64,000 nt of DNA, from contig NEEC01000002.1 in NCBI GenBank assembly GCA_002189035.1, forward strand, positions 4,549,001 to 4,613,000, in the 5' to 3' direction. A model generated the notes under the pieces. The model was not told the DNA's origin. It made no database searches and saw only the letters and a program-made list of their open reading frames with translations. A program made the translations under genes and the position numbers. Positions 19,443 through 29,792 of this stretch are shown piece by piece; positions within the stretch are counted from its first letter, which is position 1, and every line of letters starts with the position of its first letter. The stretch comes from Utricularia gibba (lineage: Eukaryota > Streptophyta > Magnoliopsida > Lamiales > Lentibulariaceae).

Positions 19443-20940
19443 CTTTTCATTTTCTTCCCTTTCCTTTGGGTCTTCCAATACCTCTTCTTTTATCTTTGCT
19501 TGTGCCCGCACTTGTAGAAGGTATGTATCTTTTTTGGGCCATTGCTATAACATCGTTTTCATTCAATTGAGCTTGCAATCTGTGAAGTTGTAATTCTTCT
19601 TCTAACACCTGTATTGTTTCATTCAGCTTCATTATTTCCAATTGAAAGTTGATAGATTTTTGTTGTCCAGCAATCAATTCATCGCCTTTCATCTTCAATT
19701 CAACCTTGTATACAGATTGTTGTGCTACCAAATCATCCAGTCTGTTTTTGTTTTTTCTGAATCTGAAACTTCAGATCTGTTATCTAAAGAAGAAAAAAAA
19801 AACTAAATTAGAAAACATAAAAAAACAACTAAATTAGCAAAATAAGTTTCATTTTTATTACCTCATTTTCCATCTATTGAATGTGTTTATATTGGTTTAA
19901 AATGAGTTCTTTGTCATATTGGCGTGCAACCGAGAGCTCCTCATTAATATACACTTCAGCCTCCTCATGAATAGGCACTTCATTCTTCTAATCTCCATTT
20001 TCTTGTTCAGAATTCTCCTACACAAAATTTTTTTATATTGTAAACCTTATTTATTTGAAGAGAAAATTAAAAATTTAAAAAATATTCCTACTTTATTTAC
20101 CAATTGTTCATTTCTATCGATGTTTAGTGGAATGGGTTGTTCATAAACAACAAGGTGATTACGATTTCGCCTTGATGTTGGTGCAGACCGCCACTCAACG
20201 ACACCATGAATGTTTCGAATTGCTGTCATATTGTTAAATAAGTAAGTAAAATAACATATTGGAAAAATAATGTAAATTAACAAGACTTACTTCGAATTTG
20301 AGCAGACTTCGGGATGATGTCTTCAGTCATATATCTTTTTAATGTATGTCTAGTTTCCTCATTCACATTGATTTTTTCAATACGACAATTTATAAAATCA
20401 TCCCCATGATATGTCAATAGATAATGCCTTGAGATTTCAAAAGATGTAGGTGGTACAATCCATAAAAGAAGTTTATCCCATCGTGCCACAGTTCTACGTA
20501 GGTTTTGAATAGGTAGCCTAAGACTAGCATCAAATGTTTTACGAGACACAAGCCAAGCATTGTCAACCAATCGGTTGGGATGAACTATTTAACACGAAAT
20601 CTATCCATTCCCTAATCAATAAAGTATACATAATAAGAATGAAATTCTAAAAATAAGGAAATGGAAAATAGCAAAACAAATATGATATTAATGATGAAAA
20701 ATGCAGCTAAACCCAAATAAATACATAATTATATGAAAATATAATTTTTAATAACTAAACCCAACTTAATATATAACGCATACTGCAACAACCAATACAT
20801 AGAATACATTTCACAAAAATAATGTAAGTTGCAACAACAAGATTACCCGATTTTAAGTCGACGAATTCAGGGTTTTCAGGAGCGCGACGACACTGATAAG
20901 AAGAGCCTTTGTATGCAGCAAAAGGTGATGTAAACAAGGT
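19443..20940 (-). pseudogene. Unidentified multi-exon gene remnant with C-terminal coiled coil
   Basis: Minus-strand exon-like blocks: SPFAAYKGSSYQCRRAPENP (about 20930-20850, followed by gtaat), WLVSRKTFDASLRLPIQNLR and RWDKLLLWIVPPTSFEISRH (20570-20290), HGVVEWRSAPTSRRNRNHLV (about 20200-20140), ENSEQENG and HEEAEVYINEELSVARQYDK (about 20020-19865), and a last exon LVAQQSVYKVELKMKGDEL with heptads LNETIQVLEEELQLHRLQAQL and a basic end RRGIGRPKGKGRK. Two in-frame stops (after ENGD and HIQ) argue for decay. The layout could fit a DNA-transposon accessory protein or a host gene; I do not recognise the family. Confidence 0.4.
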
Positions 20941-22272
20941 AGGGTTGTATGCTTATATAGTGGACGCCAACTTTTTCAGAAAAAGCATATTCCATAAAAT
21001 AATTCACATCCATATATAGTCTAAATCAATTGTTTAAAATAATTAAAAAAATTGTGGCACCTACAAAATACTCATTGTTTGATGTGCCGTCCCAAATTTC
21101 AAATTTTCAGTATTTTCAAAATTATAAACGAAAAAGGTTATGGATATATTTCATTGACACCTACGCATTACGTGTGTTTGTATGTACCTTTTCAAAATCC
21201 AACTATTCTTACATTTTTTTTAAAAATGAGGAGAATTTATTAAACATTTAATTGTCCTCAACCCTTAATTAAACTACACATTTAAAATTTTAGTAGTTTT
21301 TGTTCATAGTAATGAAGTTTATCATCACCAATATTGTAATGTTAAAAATAATAAAAACCACATCTCTTTGCAAATATATGTTCAATATTTTTTTTATAAA
21401 GCATCATAATATTTGACATTTAAATTAGAAAACAAGATACATTAGTGTCTAATGTAAATGTGGATGATTATTTATAAACTTTAATGTTATTATATTGCCA
21501 TTGAATTATACATTTGTAATTTCATATTTTTGAACCAATTTTTTTAAATAGAAATTCGATACAAAAAATATTTTGTATCTAATGGACATCAATTTGAATT
21601 GTAAATTATTTAATAAACAATTCATTTACTAAACCCTAAGACCCTAAAAACCCTAAGCCACGAAGTGGAAATTTATGTTTTCTTTAATATAAATGATTCT
21701 TGATGATGACGTTTATCATCATAAATGTTTTAATGCGCTGAATATTTAAGGTAGAATTATAAAAATTAAGTTTTTTCACACAAGTATATGTATATTGCAT
21801 CTCAAATGTTTTCCTCTACTAAACGTCACAACATCCGAGGTGAAGTTAGAAAAGAACTTACATTCGTATCATATTTTTGCTAAAATTTTTTTAAATTAGA
21901 ATGTGATTGTACGTCAACAACATACTTATAATTTTTTGTTTTAGGATAAAATTATTTAAAATAATTATGCATGAAAAAATATTTTTTAAAATATGAATGC
22001 CAATTGTAATTGGAAATCATTTAATAAACAATTTACATCCGTAATCAAATTTAATAGTATTTTAATTTTTATGTATGTGCCGTCCCGGTAAATTAATTTA
22101 AAAAATCAAAATAAGCGCCATACAGTATAAATAAGTTGTTTCATAGGTATTGTCATTAATTTATTCATTTATTTTAAAATAATTTCAATGGCATAATCAA
22201 AATGTGACATTTAGTAAGTATCTGTCTAATTGAAAATAAGTGGGACGGCTTTTTAGAAATCATAGGCGCCTT
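20941..22272. other. AT-rich non-coding stretch with repeated GTGCCGTCCC-type motifs
   Basis: No gene. The motif tgtgccgtccc occurs near 21080 and 22077 and its complement gggacggc near 22241. cacctac-type motifs occur near 21057 and 21160, resembling 19107 and 19176. Clusters of short motifs like these are a feature of subterminal regions of CACTA-type DNA transposons, but no CACTA terminus was found. A short telomere-like run lies at 21630-21658. Confidence 0.35.
21630..21658. repeat. Short interstitial telomere-like sequence
   Basis: Three imperfect units of the plant telomere repeat (aaaccctaag, accctaaaa, accctaag) in tandem. This may be chance in AT-rich DNA or a trace of break repair. 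Confidence 0.4.
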
Positions 22273-23495
22273 CTAACAATCCTGTAGGCATGCATAATAC
22301 TCCCATAAGGCATGTACCTCACGTATGGGAGGCTGGCCTAATCGATTCTCATTAATATAACTTGGAACATCATTAGTATACCGTAACTCTTCAAAGAAAA
22401 TCCGCATCTCACCATCAACATTAAGTGATGCATCATCCCTATTAGTATGCGAATAGGGACTTAGAAAAACAGCATTATTTTCCTAAAAATTGAAGGGTTA
22501 GTTTTGATGTATAACCAAGTGTATGCAAGAGTATACTAGCAAAAAATGACTTACCGGATTTTTCATTGATTTGTGATGTGAATCGTCAATTAATAAGGTA
22601 TTGTGACAGCTATATATTGTGTTCAATCCATTGTTGACACCCATACACAACTCAACTCCTTCGTGTAAACCGTGTTGCTAGGATTGTTGTGAACACGTAG
22701 GCCGGTGTCCATCATCATGGTTTGGTCCCATACAAAAATGAGTTTGTCGAATAACGAAGGTGGAAAGACCCATTTAGTGATTGCTTGTAATTGCTCCGTA
22801 CAAAATAAATCACTTGCAAGTGTTTGCAATAATTATAAATACCAACAAAAAAAAAGATGCAGCACACGTACCCCCCACGGGATGACCATAAGGCTACATC
22901 AAAATTATCCAAACACCAACTAATAAAATCGCGGGCATGTGGACGTAGAAAGACTGCATAATTTGCACCAAAAGTTACCTATGATATCTCACAAATCATG
23001 AATCCACATAACACACAAAAATAAGTATTGTGTTAACGTACCTGATCGGCCATATATGATTTTATTTGGAGTGATTTGTGATCTTGACGCTCCAGCTCTG
23101 TAAACGATGTCTGCTAGCACACCATTTACATCAAAGATTATTAACTTTCGTTGAGTCTTAGAGGCACTAAAAGGAGGTCCGGTATATGCTCAACGACTCT
23201 CATACCAATCTAGCTTGTATCAAAACTCTTCATTCTCCTTTGTTATAAATTCAAGTCTGTCAACGACATCATCGGGACCATGTGTGAGCTCGTCACCTTC
23301 AACATCATTCCCATCGTGTGTCCTCTCATTCCTAGACAAGTCTTCATTCTTTTGGGAGACTCTATGATTTTTCAACAAACCACACCAATAGCGTTTTGTC
23401 CCCGGTGCATTCACAAATGGTGGTAAAATGTCAACAAAACTCCTTTCCATACTTGAGAAGAGGAGAATAAGATCTTGCATATCCCTCTTGGACAA
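22273..23495 (-). pseudogene. FCP1-like HAD-superfamily gene, decayed, exons and introns retained
   Basis: Block 1 (23495-23042) encodes SKRDMQDLILLFSSMERSF and ends with KLIIFDVNGVLADIVYRAG, HAD motif I in the DVNGxL form of plant FCP1-domain proteins; two in-frame TGA stops interrupt it (23220-23222 and about 23190). Block 2 (22978-22872) reads GANYAVFLRPHARDF and WCLDNFDVALWSSRG, motif II. Block 3 (22812-22555) has KLIFVWDQTMMMDTG and, after a one-base shift, NTLLIDDSHHKSMKNP, motif III. Block 4 (22482-22273) reads ENNAVFLSPYSHTNRDD to YYACLQDC and a stop. GT/AG boundaries are present at the block ends. Intact relatives would be phosphatase-like nuclear proteins; here the stops and shift imply a pseudogene. 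ATG at 23495 is only the first Met of the open block. Confidence 0.75.
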
Positions 23496-23566
23496 GGTAT
23501 CAAATCCTACAATAAAAGTAAATTTATTAACAATATATTCAACAAAAATATTGAATAAGAATATTC

Positions 23567-24974
23567 TGTTGGTGTATGTGTTGTAGAGACAATTAACTCA
23601 TTGACAGCCGTGCAAGTAAGCTTAGACTTGAGGTCAATAAAGTTATCTTGATCTTAAGCTCACATTTTCGCTCATTACTAATGGGAGCCTAACCATGGCT
23701 TGCCTAGTATGAATGAGTAGGGATGTGACTCCTTAATATTGGAGATAGTTGATTGATCAATAAAGTATCCATCACTCATGTTAGCGATGAGATCATATCT
23801 CAAGTAATTGCATCGAAGCCTAACAGTAAGTTCTGGACCCATGGTAATGACACTCGAACTGTTTGAGTAGGTCATTGGGTATTAGTGCTTGAATGCAATT
23901 ATAAGTTCGATACATCAAAAAGACACACAACCATGTTCTGGTACCGAATGAGATATAAGTATGATAAAAGCTGTTCATTGCATGGTGGCTGGTCATGGAA
24001 AGGCTCAATCAGTTCATCTGATTATTCTTTAATTTTGGGGATCATGATATGTTGCTAGACATCACTCATGATTGATAATGATGGATTTGATTAATTAAGA
24101 GTTAATTAATAAATCCATTATTACGGCCTTGATTGACGAAGCCTATAGGGTCACACACAATAGTGGAGTCACTCATCGATATAAAATAGAATGACACAAT
24201 TATATGAGATGTAATTGGTACAATGGATACTAGAACATGGGTGTATATCTTTCTGATGTATCGAACTTATAATTGCATTCAAGCATTAACACCCAATGAC
24301 CTACTCAAACAGTTCGAGTGTCATTACCCTGGGCCCAGGAGTTACTGTTAGGCTTCGATGCAATTACTTGAGATATGATCTCATCGCTAACATGAGTGAT
24401 GGATCCCTTATTGATCAATCAACTATCTCCAACCTTAAGGAGTCACATCCATACTCATCCATACTAGGCAAGCCATGGTTAGGCTCCCATTAGTAATGAG
24501 CAAAAATGTGAGATTAAGATCAAGATAACTTTGTTGACCTCAAGTCTAAGCTCACTTGCACGGCTGTCATATTCGAGATCTTGCTATTGACACTTGGTTA
24601 GCTTCCCATAGTAGCATCTCGAAGATGAGTCATCCAGTGAATCGATTCTCTAATCGACACCCACACATAGGTTCTAGTAATCTCATTACATCAATTGTGA
24701 GAACAATTGCCTAAACTGTTTAGGGAACTCAATGTGTGCCAGGTTATCCATATTTGTGATATCCTCATTTCACAAATACTCTAGGTAGGGAGTTTTTAAC
24801 TTGATCATGAGTGCTTGAAGAATCTCACATTATAATCTCATCATAATTTCTATAGCACACATAGATCAAGTAAAGGATTTTATCAATGATATAAATTTGA
24901 TCACAATTCAAAGTAAATATCAAAAGATAAGATTTGCCAATGAGTTGATTGTCTGTAGAGCACATACACTAACA
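23567..24974. mobile_element. Repeat E, copy E2: foldback of two head-to-head copies
   Basis: The left end reads tgttggtgtatgtgttgtag and the right end is its near reverse complement (cacatacactaaca). From 23567 to about 23990 the sequence matches the minus-strand sense of E3, and from about 24235 to 24974 it matches E3 in the opposite sense, so the two arms can pair. The left arm lacks about 370 bases present in the right arm, and the spacer (about 23991-24234) extends the left arm further into E. No target duplication is seen; the left flank is unrelated AT-rich DNA and the right flank is D3. Confidence 0.7.
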
Positions 24975-25828
24975 CCATACCACCATGTGGTACTCCGTTT
25001 TTCCCTGGATACCCAAGGAACGCCGAATGGTCACCCACTCCTGAAATCTTGTTCTTCAGGTCAGATGGATTGAGAACCCCCTTGCAAATCGACGTTGCCA
25101 GTAGGCCCTACTCCTGCACCTCATTTCGTTTGAAGACATTTCATCCAGAAAGCATGCTGTATAGTTGCCGCGGTCTCAGCTGAAAAGAGACATGGTCCAT
25201 TCGTGGCTCTTGTCATTGCTGGTGATACACACGTAATACCGGATGCTGATCTCAACGCATTGAGGTGACGGATAGCTGCACCGAGAAAGGAGCTTTGGCA
25301 AGAGCGAGCGAAATGTGCTTGTGTTTGAAGTTGCTGCAAATGAGTTGATCGGGCATGGTAGGAGATTGGCTGCTCCCGCTTTTCGTGGTGCTTCGGAACG
25401 TGCGGGAGGATGAGGTTTCGCAGGAGTGCAGTCACGGATAGCCTGGGTGCTTTATCTCGTGCCCGTCTGCAGCAGTTTTGTTACCGTTCGTGCGAAAACC
25501 TCGCTGATCTTCTCTCGCGCCGTGCTACTCGAGGGAGGAGGACTAGTCGTGTTGCCCCATTGGGGTGTGGCGGCAATCATCCGTGTCTCTTGTTCTAAGG
25601 GTAGGCATACCGACAGTGGGTTTGCAAGCATGATGCACAGAAGAAGTAAACTTGGATCCTTTTGTGGATGTCAATTTAGCATCACTCGTTTGATACCGAC
25701 AGGTTCAAAAATCGTTTATGTGGAAAGCTCCTTGGAAAGATTTGTGAGCACGTCGAGGGGTGAATTCTATTTGGAATGGAAAGAGAACGAAAGTGAATGC
25801 AATTACGATTCCCATACCGCATACCCTG
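24975..25828. repeat. Dispersed repeat D, copy D3
   Basis: Starts ccataccaccatgtggtact, matching 52200 onward in D2, and runs through the SFGKSERNVLVF segment to ccctg, where the Athila-P LTR begins. It is the cleanest copy of this portion. The opposite strand reads HSAFHGYTGSN-like and TIQHAFWMKC-like segments, so coding sense is unclear. Confidence 0.6.
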
Positions 25829-26951
25829 TGTTAAGTGCCATTTTCTAGTTAATTATTCGGTATTATTATGTGTTAATTATGTATGAAGTCGTCCAAATTT
25901 GGAGTGTTATTATTAAGTATTCGATTTTTACTAGAAATTTCCTTTTTTCCCATGTTGTGTATATTTTATGCCTTTTTTCTCACATTTTGACCGAGGCATG
26001 TCAGGAGACTTTAAGGAGTGTTGCAGGTGGTCAGACTCTGAGTTTTCGTGCCTTGTACGCGAGTTGGAATGATTGTGGGTGGAGGACTGACACTGGTCAA
26101 GGCCCATGACTTATGGCATGTCAGAGTCTGCAGTAATGATTAGGCGCAAACTTGCACGCAAAGAAAGGCTGCTGACGCACGCAAGACAGAAGGAATGATG
26201 GAAAGGGAACCCAAAGCAGTTAATGCACGTGGGAAGTCATATAAAAGCCACTTGGAGCACTTAGTTTCGGACTTTTGAACATTTTCTCTTGTACTTAGAA
26301 CTTAGTTTCTTTTAGTTTCTGTTTCCAAGGCCCTTTGGGCTAAAACCTTTAGTTTCTGAGAAGTAGATGAAGTTTCCGTTTTCACTGAATTCCATTCGGA
26401 TTCCGCATACTTCCACGCGTCTTGTTGCAGTCTTTCTATAATTACTCTTAGTCAAGGTCCATGAGTAGCAGGCCACTTCTCACGAATTTTGTGAAGATCA
26501 AGGTGAAGAGCACCAACTCCAACCCTGCTTGTTCGAGGGAAGTAGCAGATTGTTTGTGGACTCCTTGTCTTCCTAATCGTCAAAGGGGAATCACATGAGG
26601 CTATTCCCGTGCCTCCTTGTCAATCAGAGTGTAAGGGAGAGTAGGCTATTCCTTACTCCTATAACCAACTATTCGGAAGAAATCACTGAAAACTGGGGCA
26701 AGGACGGACAAGGGAAGGAGATGGAGTCTTATTCCCAGAAACTATTCCCGTAGTCAAGGCCCATCACTTAGGTTGCATCTTTTATTTCTGCATCTTAAAA
26801 ACCCCATTTTTCAAAACCGTGACATTTTGTGAAAGTCTCTTGCAAACACTTTTCACGAAAAACAACTCCCTGAGATCGATACTTGTACTACGCTTTCAAG
26901 TTTTTTACGTTTCAAAATATTTAAAATTTGTTGAGGAAACGACATGCAACA
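25829..26951 (+). repeat. 5' LTR of Athila-P
   Basis: Starts tgttaagtgccattttctag and ends catgcaaca just before the primer site. It is related to the minus-strand LTRs at 49285-50583 and 62269-63561. Confidence 0.82.
26226..26246 (+). promoter_or_regulatory. G-box and TATA box in the Athila-P LTR
   Basis: cacgtg (26226-26231) lies nine bases upstream of tataaaa (26240-26246). This is the best promoter candidate in the LTR, and the related solo LTR keeps a tatataaaag-like box on the minus strand near 63145. Confidence 0.55.
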
Positions 26952-26957
26952 AATTTT

Positions 26958-26975
26958 TGGCGCCGTTGCCGGGGA
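26958..26975 (+). other. Primer-binding site of Athila-P (tRNA-Asp)
   Basis: tggcgccgttgccgggga, six bases after the LTR, is complementary to the 3' end of plant aspartate tRNA, the characteristic primer of Athila and Tat elements. Confidence 0.88.
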
Positions 26976-27088
26976 GTTGTGTATATTTGTGTTTAGTGTT
27001 GTGTATAGTTTTTCTTTTTCTTTTCTTTCTCTTTCTTTCTTCTTGTTTTTCTTTTATTTCCGTTTTGCTGCTGTTTTTCTCTGTTTTT

Positions 27089-28123
27089 ATGCATTTAGCT
27101 CCACCAAAAGGACACCGAATCTTAAGATCCTACCGAGACATCTTGTGCCCTTTAGATCAGGAGATTGAGCGAACATTTCTGGCAAAAAAGAGGGAATTGA
27201 CTTCAATCTATCACATTTCTGGTGAAATGGATGCTCAACTACCTACTGGAGTCCCAACAATGCACGGAGAACAGGAGCAACAGCATCCGCAATTTTTTCC
27301 AGTTCTACCGCTCACTAATCATGGCCCAGCACTAAGGACCATAAAAAAAGAAATCACCGCCAGCCATGCTGACCGACCACTTTGTATCATCTTTGACACG
27401 CAAGAGCACTTTGAGCTTCGAACATATTTGTTCCAGACACTACCTAAGTTCGCTGGGAGAGAAAATGACGACCCAAATCGTCATCTTAGAGAGTTGCACA
27501 CGGCTTGTGCATCCATGCGCCCAAAAGGTGTTACGGAGAACCAAGTCAAGCTGCGGGTCTTCCCTTTCAGTCTCACTGAGCGAGCCTTGGAGTGGCTGTA
27601 TGGACTATCTCCATCCTCTATTGCAACTTGGGAGCAAATGGTTCAGAAGTTTCTTGATAGATATGCGCCATTAGGAAGAGCCTCCGCAGGAAGAAAAGTT
27701 TTAGCCACCATGCTACAAAGTGAAGTAGAGAATTTACAGGAGTATTATGACAGATTCAACCGGATCTGTAATACTTATCTACAACATGGGCTTACTGAAG
27801 GTCAAATTTTACAACATTTCTACGAAGGACTGACCCCCATGATCAGAGGACAAATGGATGCCGCTTGTAATGAGTCATTACTAGAGAACCGCCATAGTGC
27901 TGATGCTCGCAGATTGATAGAACAAATGGCTGCCAACTCTTATTCTACTTCCAGTTGTTATGACTACTCATACCGAGCCCCTGGAAGAAATTCTCATCTT
28001 ATAAAACCAGTGCACGAAGTGGATAATTCCGAAGTTTTAGCTCAACTTGCTGCTATGAGTGATACCTTGAATCTTGGCTTCCAATCACTTCTCCAACAAC
28101 AAGGAAGGTATCAAGGATCTTAA
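27089..28123 (+). CDS. gag: Gag of Athila-P (C-terminally cut by a stop)
   Basis: From the first plausible Met (MHLAPPKGHRILRSYRDI) the frame runs 344 codons. It contains the Athila gag core: ALRTIKKEITASHADRPLCI, LPKFAGRENDDPNRHLRELH, KLRVFPFSLTERALEWLYGL, WEQMVQKFLDRYAP, LQEYYDRFNRICNTYLQHGL and FYEGLTPMIRGQMDAA. It stops at TAA in YQGS; Athila-M continues past the equivalent position, so this stop is a mutation. The open frame extends upstream to 26819 without a Met that fits gag, and that part overlaps the LTR and primer site. Confidence 0.82.
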   Translation: MHLAPPKGHRILRSYRDILCPLDQEIERTFLAKKRELTSIYHISGEMDAQLPTGVPTMHGEQEQQHPQFFPVLPLTNHGPALRTIKKEITASHADRPLCIIFDTQEHFELRTYLFQTLPKFAGRENDDPNRHLRELHTACASMRPKGVTENQVKLRVFPFSLTERALEWLYGLSPSSIATWEQMVQKFLDRYAPLGRASAGRKVLATMLQSEVENLQEYYDRFNRICNTYLQHGLTEGQILQHFYEGLTPMIRGQMDAACNESLLENRHSADARRLIEQMAANSYSTSSCYDYSYRAPGRNSHLIKPVHEVDNSEVLAQLAAMSDTLNLGFQSLLQQQGRYQGS

Positions 28124-28775
28124 ACCTCTCATTATTCTGATCCAGGACCTATGATACAGGAGGTGCCCACAGGAGAGGTGAACGCCTTCTACCAGAACCA
28201 AGGAGGAAGTTATAATTACGGAAACTACAAATGCCTTGAAGAGATCATCCTGGTTTCCGCTGGAGACAACTAGTGCCTCCTGGTCTCCCCATCACTAGGG
28301 AACCCTTCTATTGTTTCTCAGAAAACTCTCACTGCTCCGCCTCAACCTTTTCAAATCACTGGAGTTCCAGATCAACCTCTTGTTCCTTATCAGCCAAATC
28401 ATAATTTGGAGTCCATGGTGAAGTCCCTTGCCGAGAGCACCACCATGATGCATGCCGCTCAAAAAGACATGGATGAACGAATTACAAGCATGCAAACTCA
28501 GATTACCCAGCTGGCTCAAGCCATGAACCGACTGGAGACGCAAGGTGCACTGCCATCCCAACCAGTGAAGAACCCAAAACACATCAACGCCATATCTTTA
28601 AGAAGTGAGAAGGATCTACCGGAACCTTACCCATGGTTCATGACTAAGGTGGACAGATCTGACGAAAAAAACTTGAAGTTTTGGACGACGATGATGATGT
28701 GGACGAAGCGATTATTTAGAGCATCTTGATGATTCTCCAGTCCAGAACATTCCTGTACCGACACCACCTGAAGAA
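28124..28775 (+). pseudogene. Athila-P gag C-terminal region, frameshifted
   Basis: Continues the gag reading after the stop (GEVNAFYQNQGGSYNYGNYK, LGNP), changes frame near 28225, and has an open segment 28406-28729 with LESMVKSLAESTTMMHAAQK, QITQLAQAMNRLETQG and KHINAISLRSEKDL. Amphipathic heptads suggest a coiled coil. No zinc knuckle was found. Confidence 0.65.
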
Positions 28776-29792
28776 GTGAAGGAGAAGGAGACACAAGAGG
28801 TTGATCAACCCAAGTCTTTAGTAATTCCACCTCCTTTTCCTATGAGACTTCGCAGGAAACACAAGGACAAACGTGGATTGAAAGCATTCATGGAGGTGAT
28901 GAAGAAGGTGAACGTGAATATTCCCTTGCTGGACATGATAGATCAAGTGCCGAAATATGCAAAAACGTTGAAGGATTTATGTGACCCCAAGAAGAAGGAG
29001 AAAGTGGAAGAGGTAATTCCCTTGACTGAAAATATTTCAGCAATTATTCAGAGAAGGCTTCCACGAAAGTGTAAGGATCCAGGTATTTTTTCCATACATG
29101 TTACTATTGATGAGACCAAAATTTCAGTTGCCATGTGTGATTTAGGAGCATCGGTTAATGTTATGCCTAGATCTCTTTATGTTTCTCTAGCATCTAAGCT
29201 AGGTAAACTTGAGCTTACTAGTTTTGTTTGTCAATTAGCTGATAGATCACATGTGAAGCCTGATGGTAGAGTTGATGATGTGTTTGTGCATGTTGAAAAT
29301 TTGATTTTTCCTGCTGACTTTTTAGTTATTCCAATGGAGAGCGAAAATCCCATGATTTGGGAGTCCATCATTTTGGGACGACCGTTTATGGCTACTACAG
29401 GCACCAAAATTGACGTCCAAGCCGACATAATTTCTCTACAGTTTGATGGACAGGTGCTGGACTTTCGTGTGGACAAAGCCATGCAATATCCGGACCAGAT
29501 TAACGAGATTTGCTCAATATCTACATCTGATGTAGATGTAGAACACTTAGCGATGGTCCATGAGCAAGATCCCTTGCTCAAATGTCTTACTGAAAACTTT
29601 GATTTTGATCGTATTTCTTTTTCTGATCCTGAACTTTTAAATTATCTTCATTATTTTCCTGAAAAACCTGAATTTTCTTACGTTGCTTTTCAGAGTTTAG
29701 AAATGCCTGAGAAACTGCTGATTCCTTCCATTATTCATGCCCCATTACTAGAGTTAAAAACACTGCCTAAACATTTGAAATATTATTTTTAG
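28776..29792 (+). CDS. Protease-containing segment of Athila-P pol
   Basis: Open frame of 338 codons. PLVIPPPFPMRL-like and KKVNVNIPLLDMIDQVPKYA precede the aspartic protease with VAMCDLGASVNVMP (about 29130-29165; Asp within DLGAS) and IILGRPFMAT. The C-terminal LELKTLPKHLKYYF leads to RT but ends in TAG (tttttaggc) where Athila-M reads LFLGDDE. The first Met is internal to the natural polyprotein. Confidence 0.8.
   Translation: MKEKETQEVDQPKSLVIPPPFPMRLRRKHKDKRGLKAFMEVMKKVNVNIPLLDMIDQVPKYAKTLKDLCDPKKKEKVEEVIPLTENISAIIQRRLPRKCKDPGIFSIHVTIDETKISVAMCDLGASVNVMPRSLYVSLASKLGKLELTSFVCQLADRSHVKPDGRVDDVFVHVENLIFPADFLVIPMESENPMIWESIILGRPFMATTGTKIDVQADIISLQFDGQVLDFRVDKAMQYPDQINEICSISTSDVDVEHLAMVHEQDPLLKCLTENFDFDRISFSDPELLNYLHYFPEKPEFSYVAFQSLEMPEKLLIPSIIHAPLLELKTLPKHLKYYF

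Noticed and set aside
21030-21251. AT-rich open frames between 21030 and 21251
   Set aside because: Low-complexity translations rich in Phe, Ile and Lys, overlapping in two frames, with no motif or splice context.
23567-24974. Inverted repeat as a microRNA or MITE precursor
   Set aside because: The arms are hundreds of bases long and match dispersed repeat E, and the ends show no MITE-type target duplication.
24975-25828. Repeat D as ribosomal intergenic spacer
   Set aside because: No rRNA sequence flanks any D copy, and the tandem sub-repeats expected of such spacers are absent.
26819-27088. Athila-P gag starting at 26819
   Set aside because: That upstream stretch overlaps the LTR end and the tRNA-Asp primer site, so it cannot be translated from the genomic RNA in this form; the Met at 27089 fits gag.
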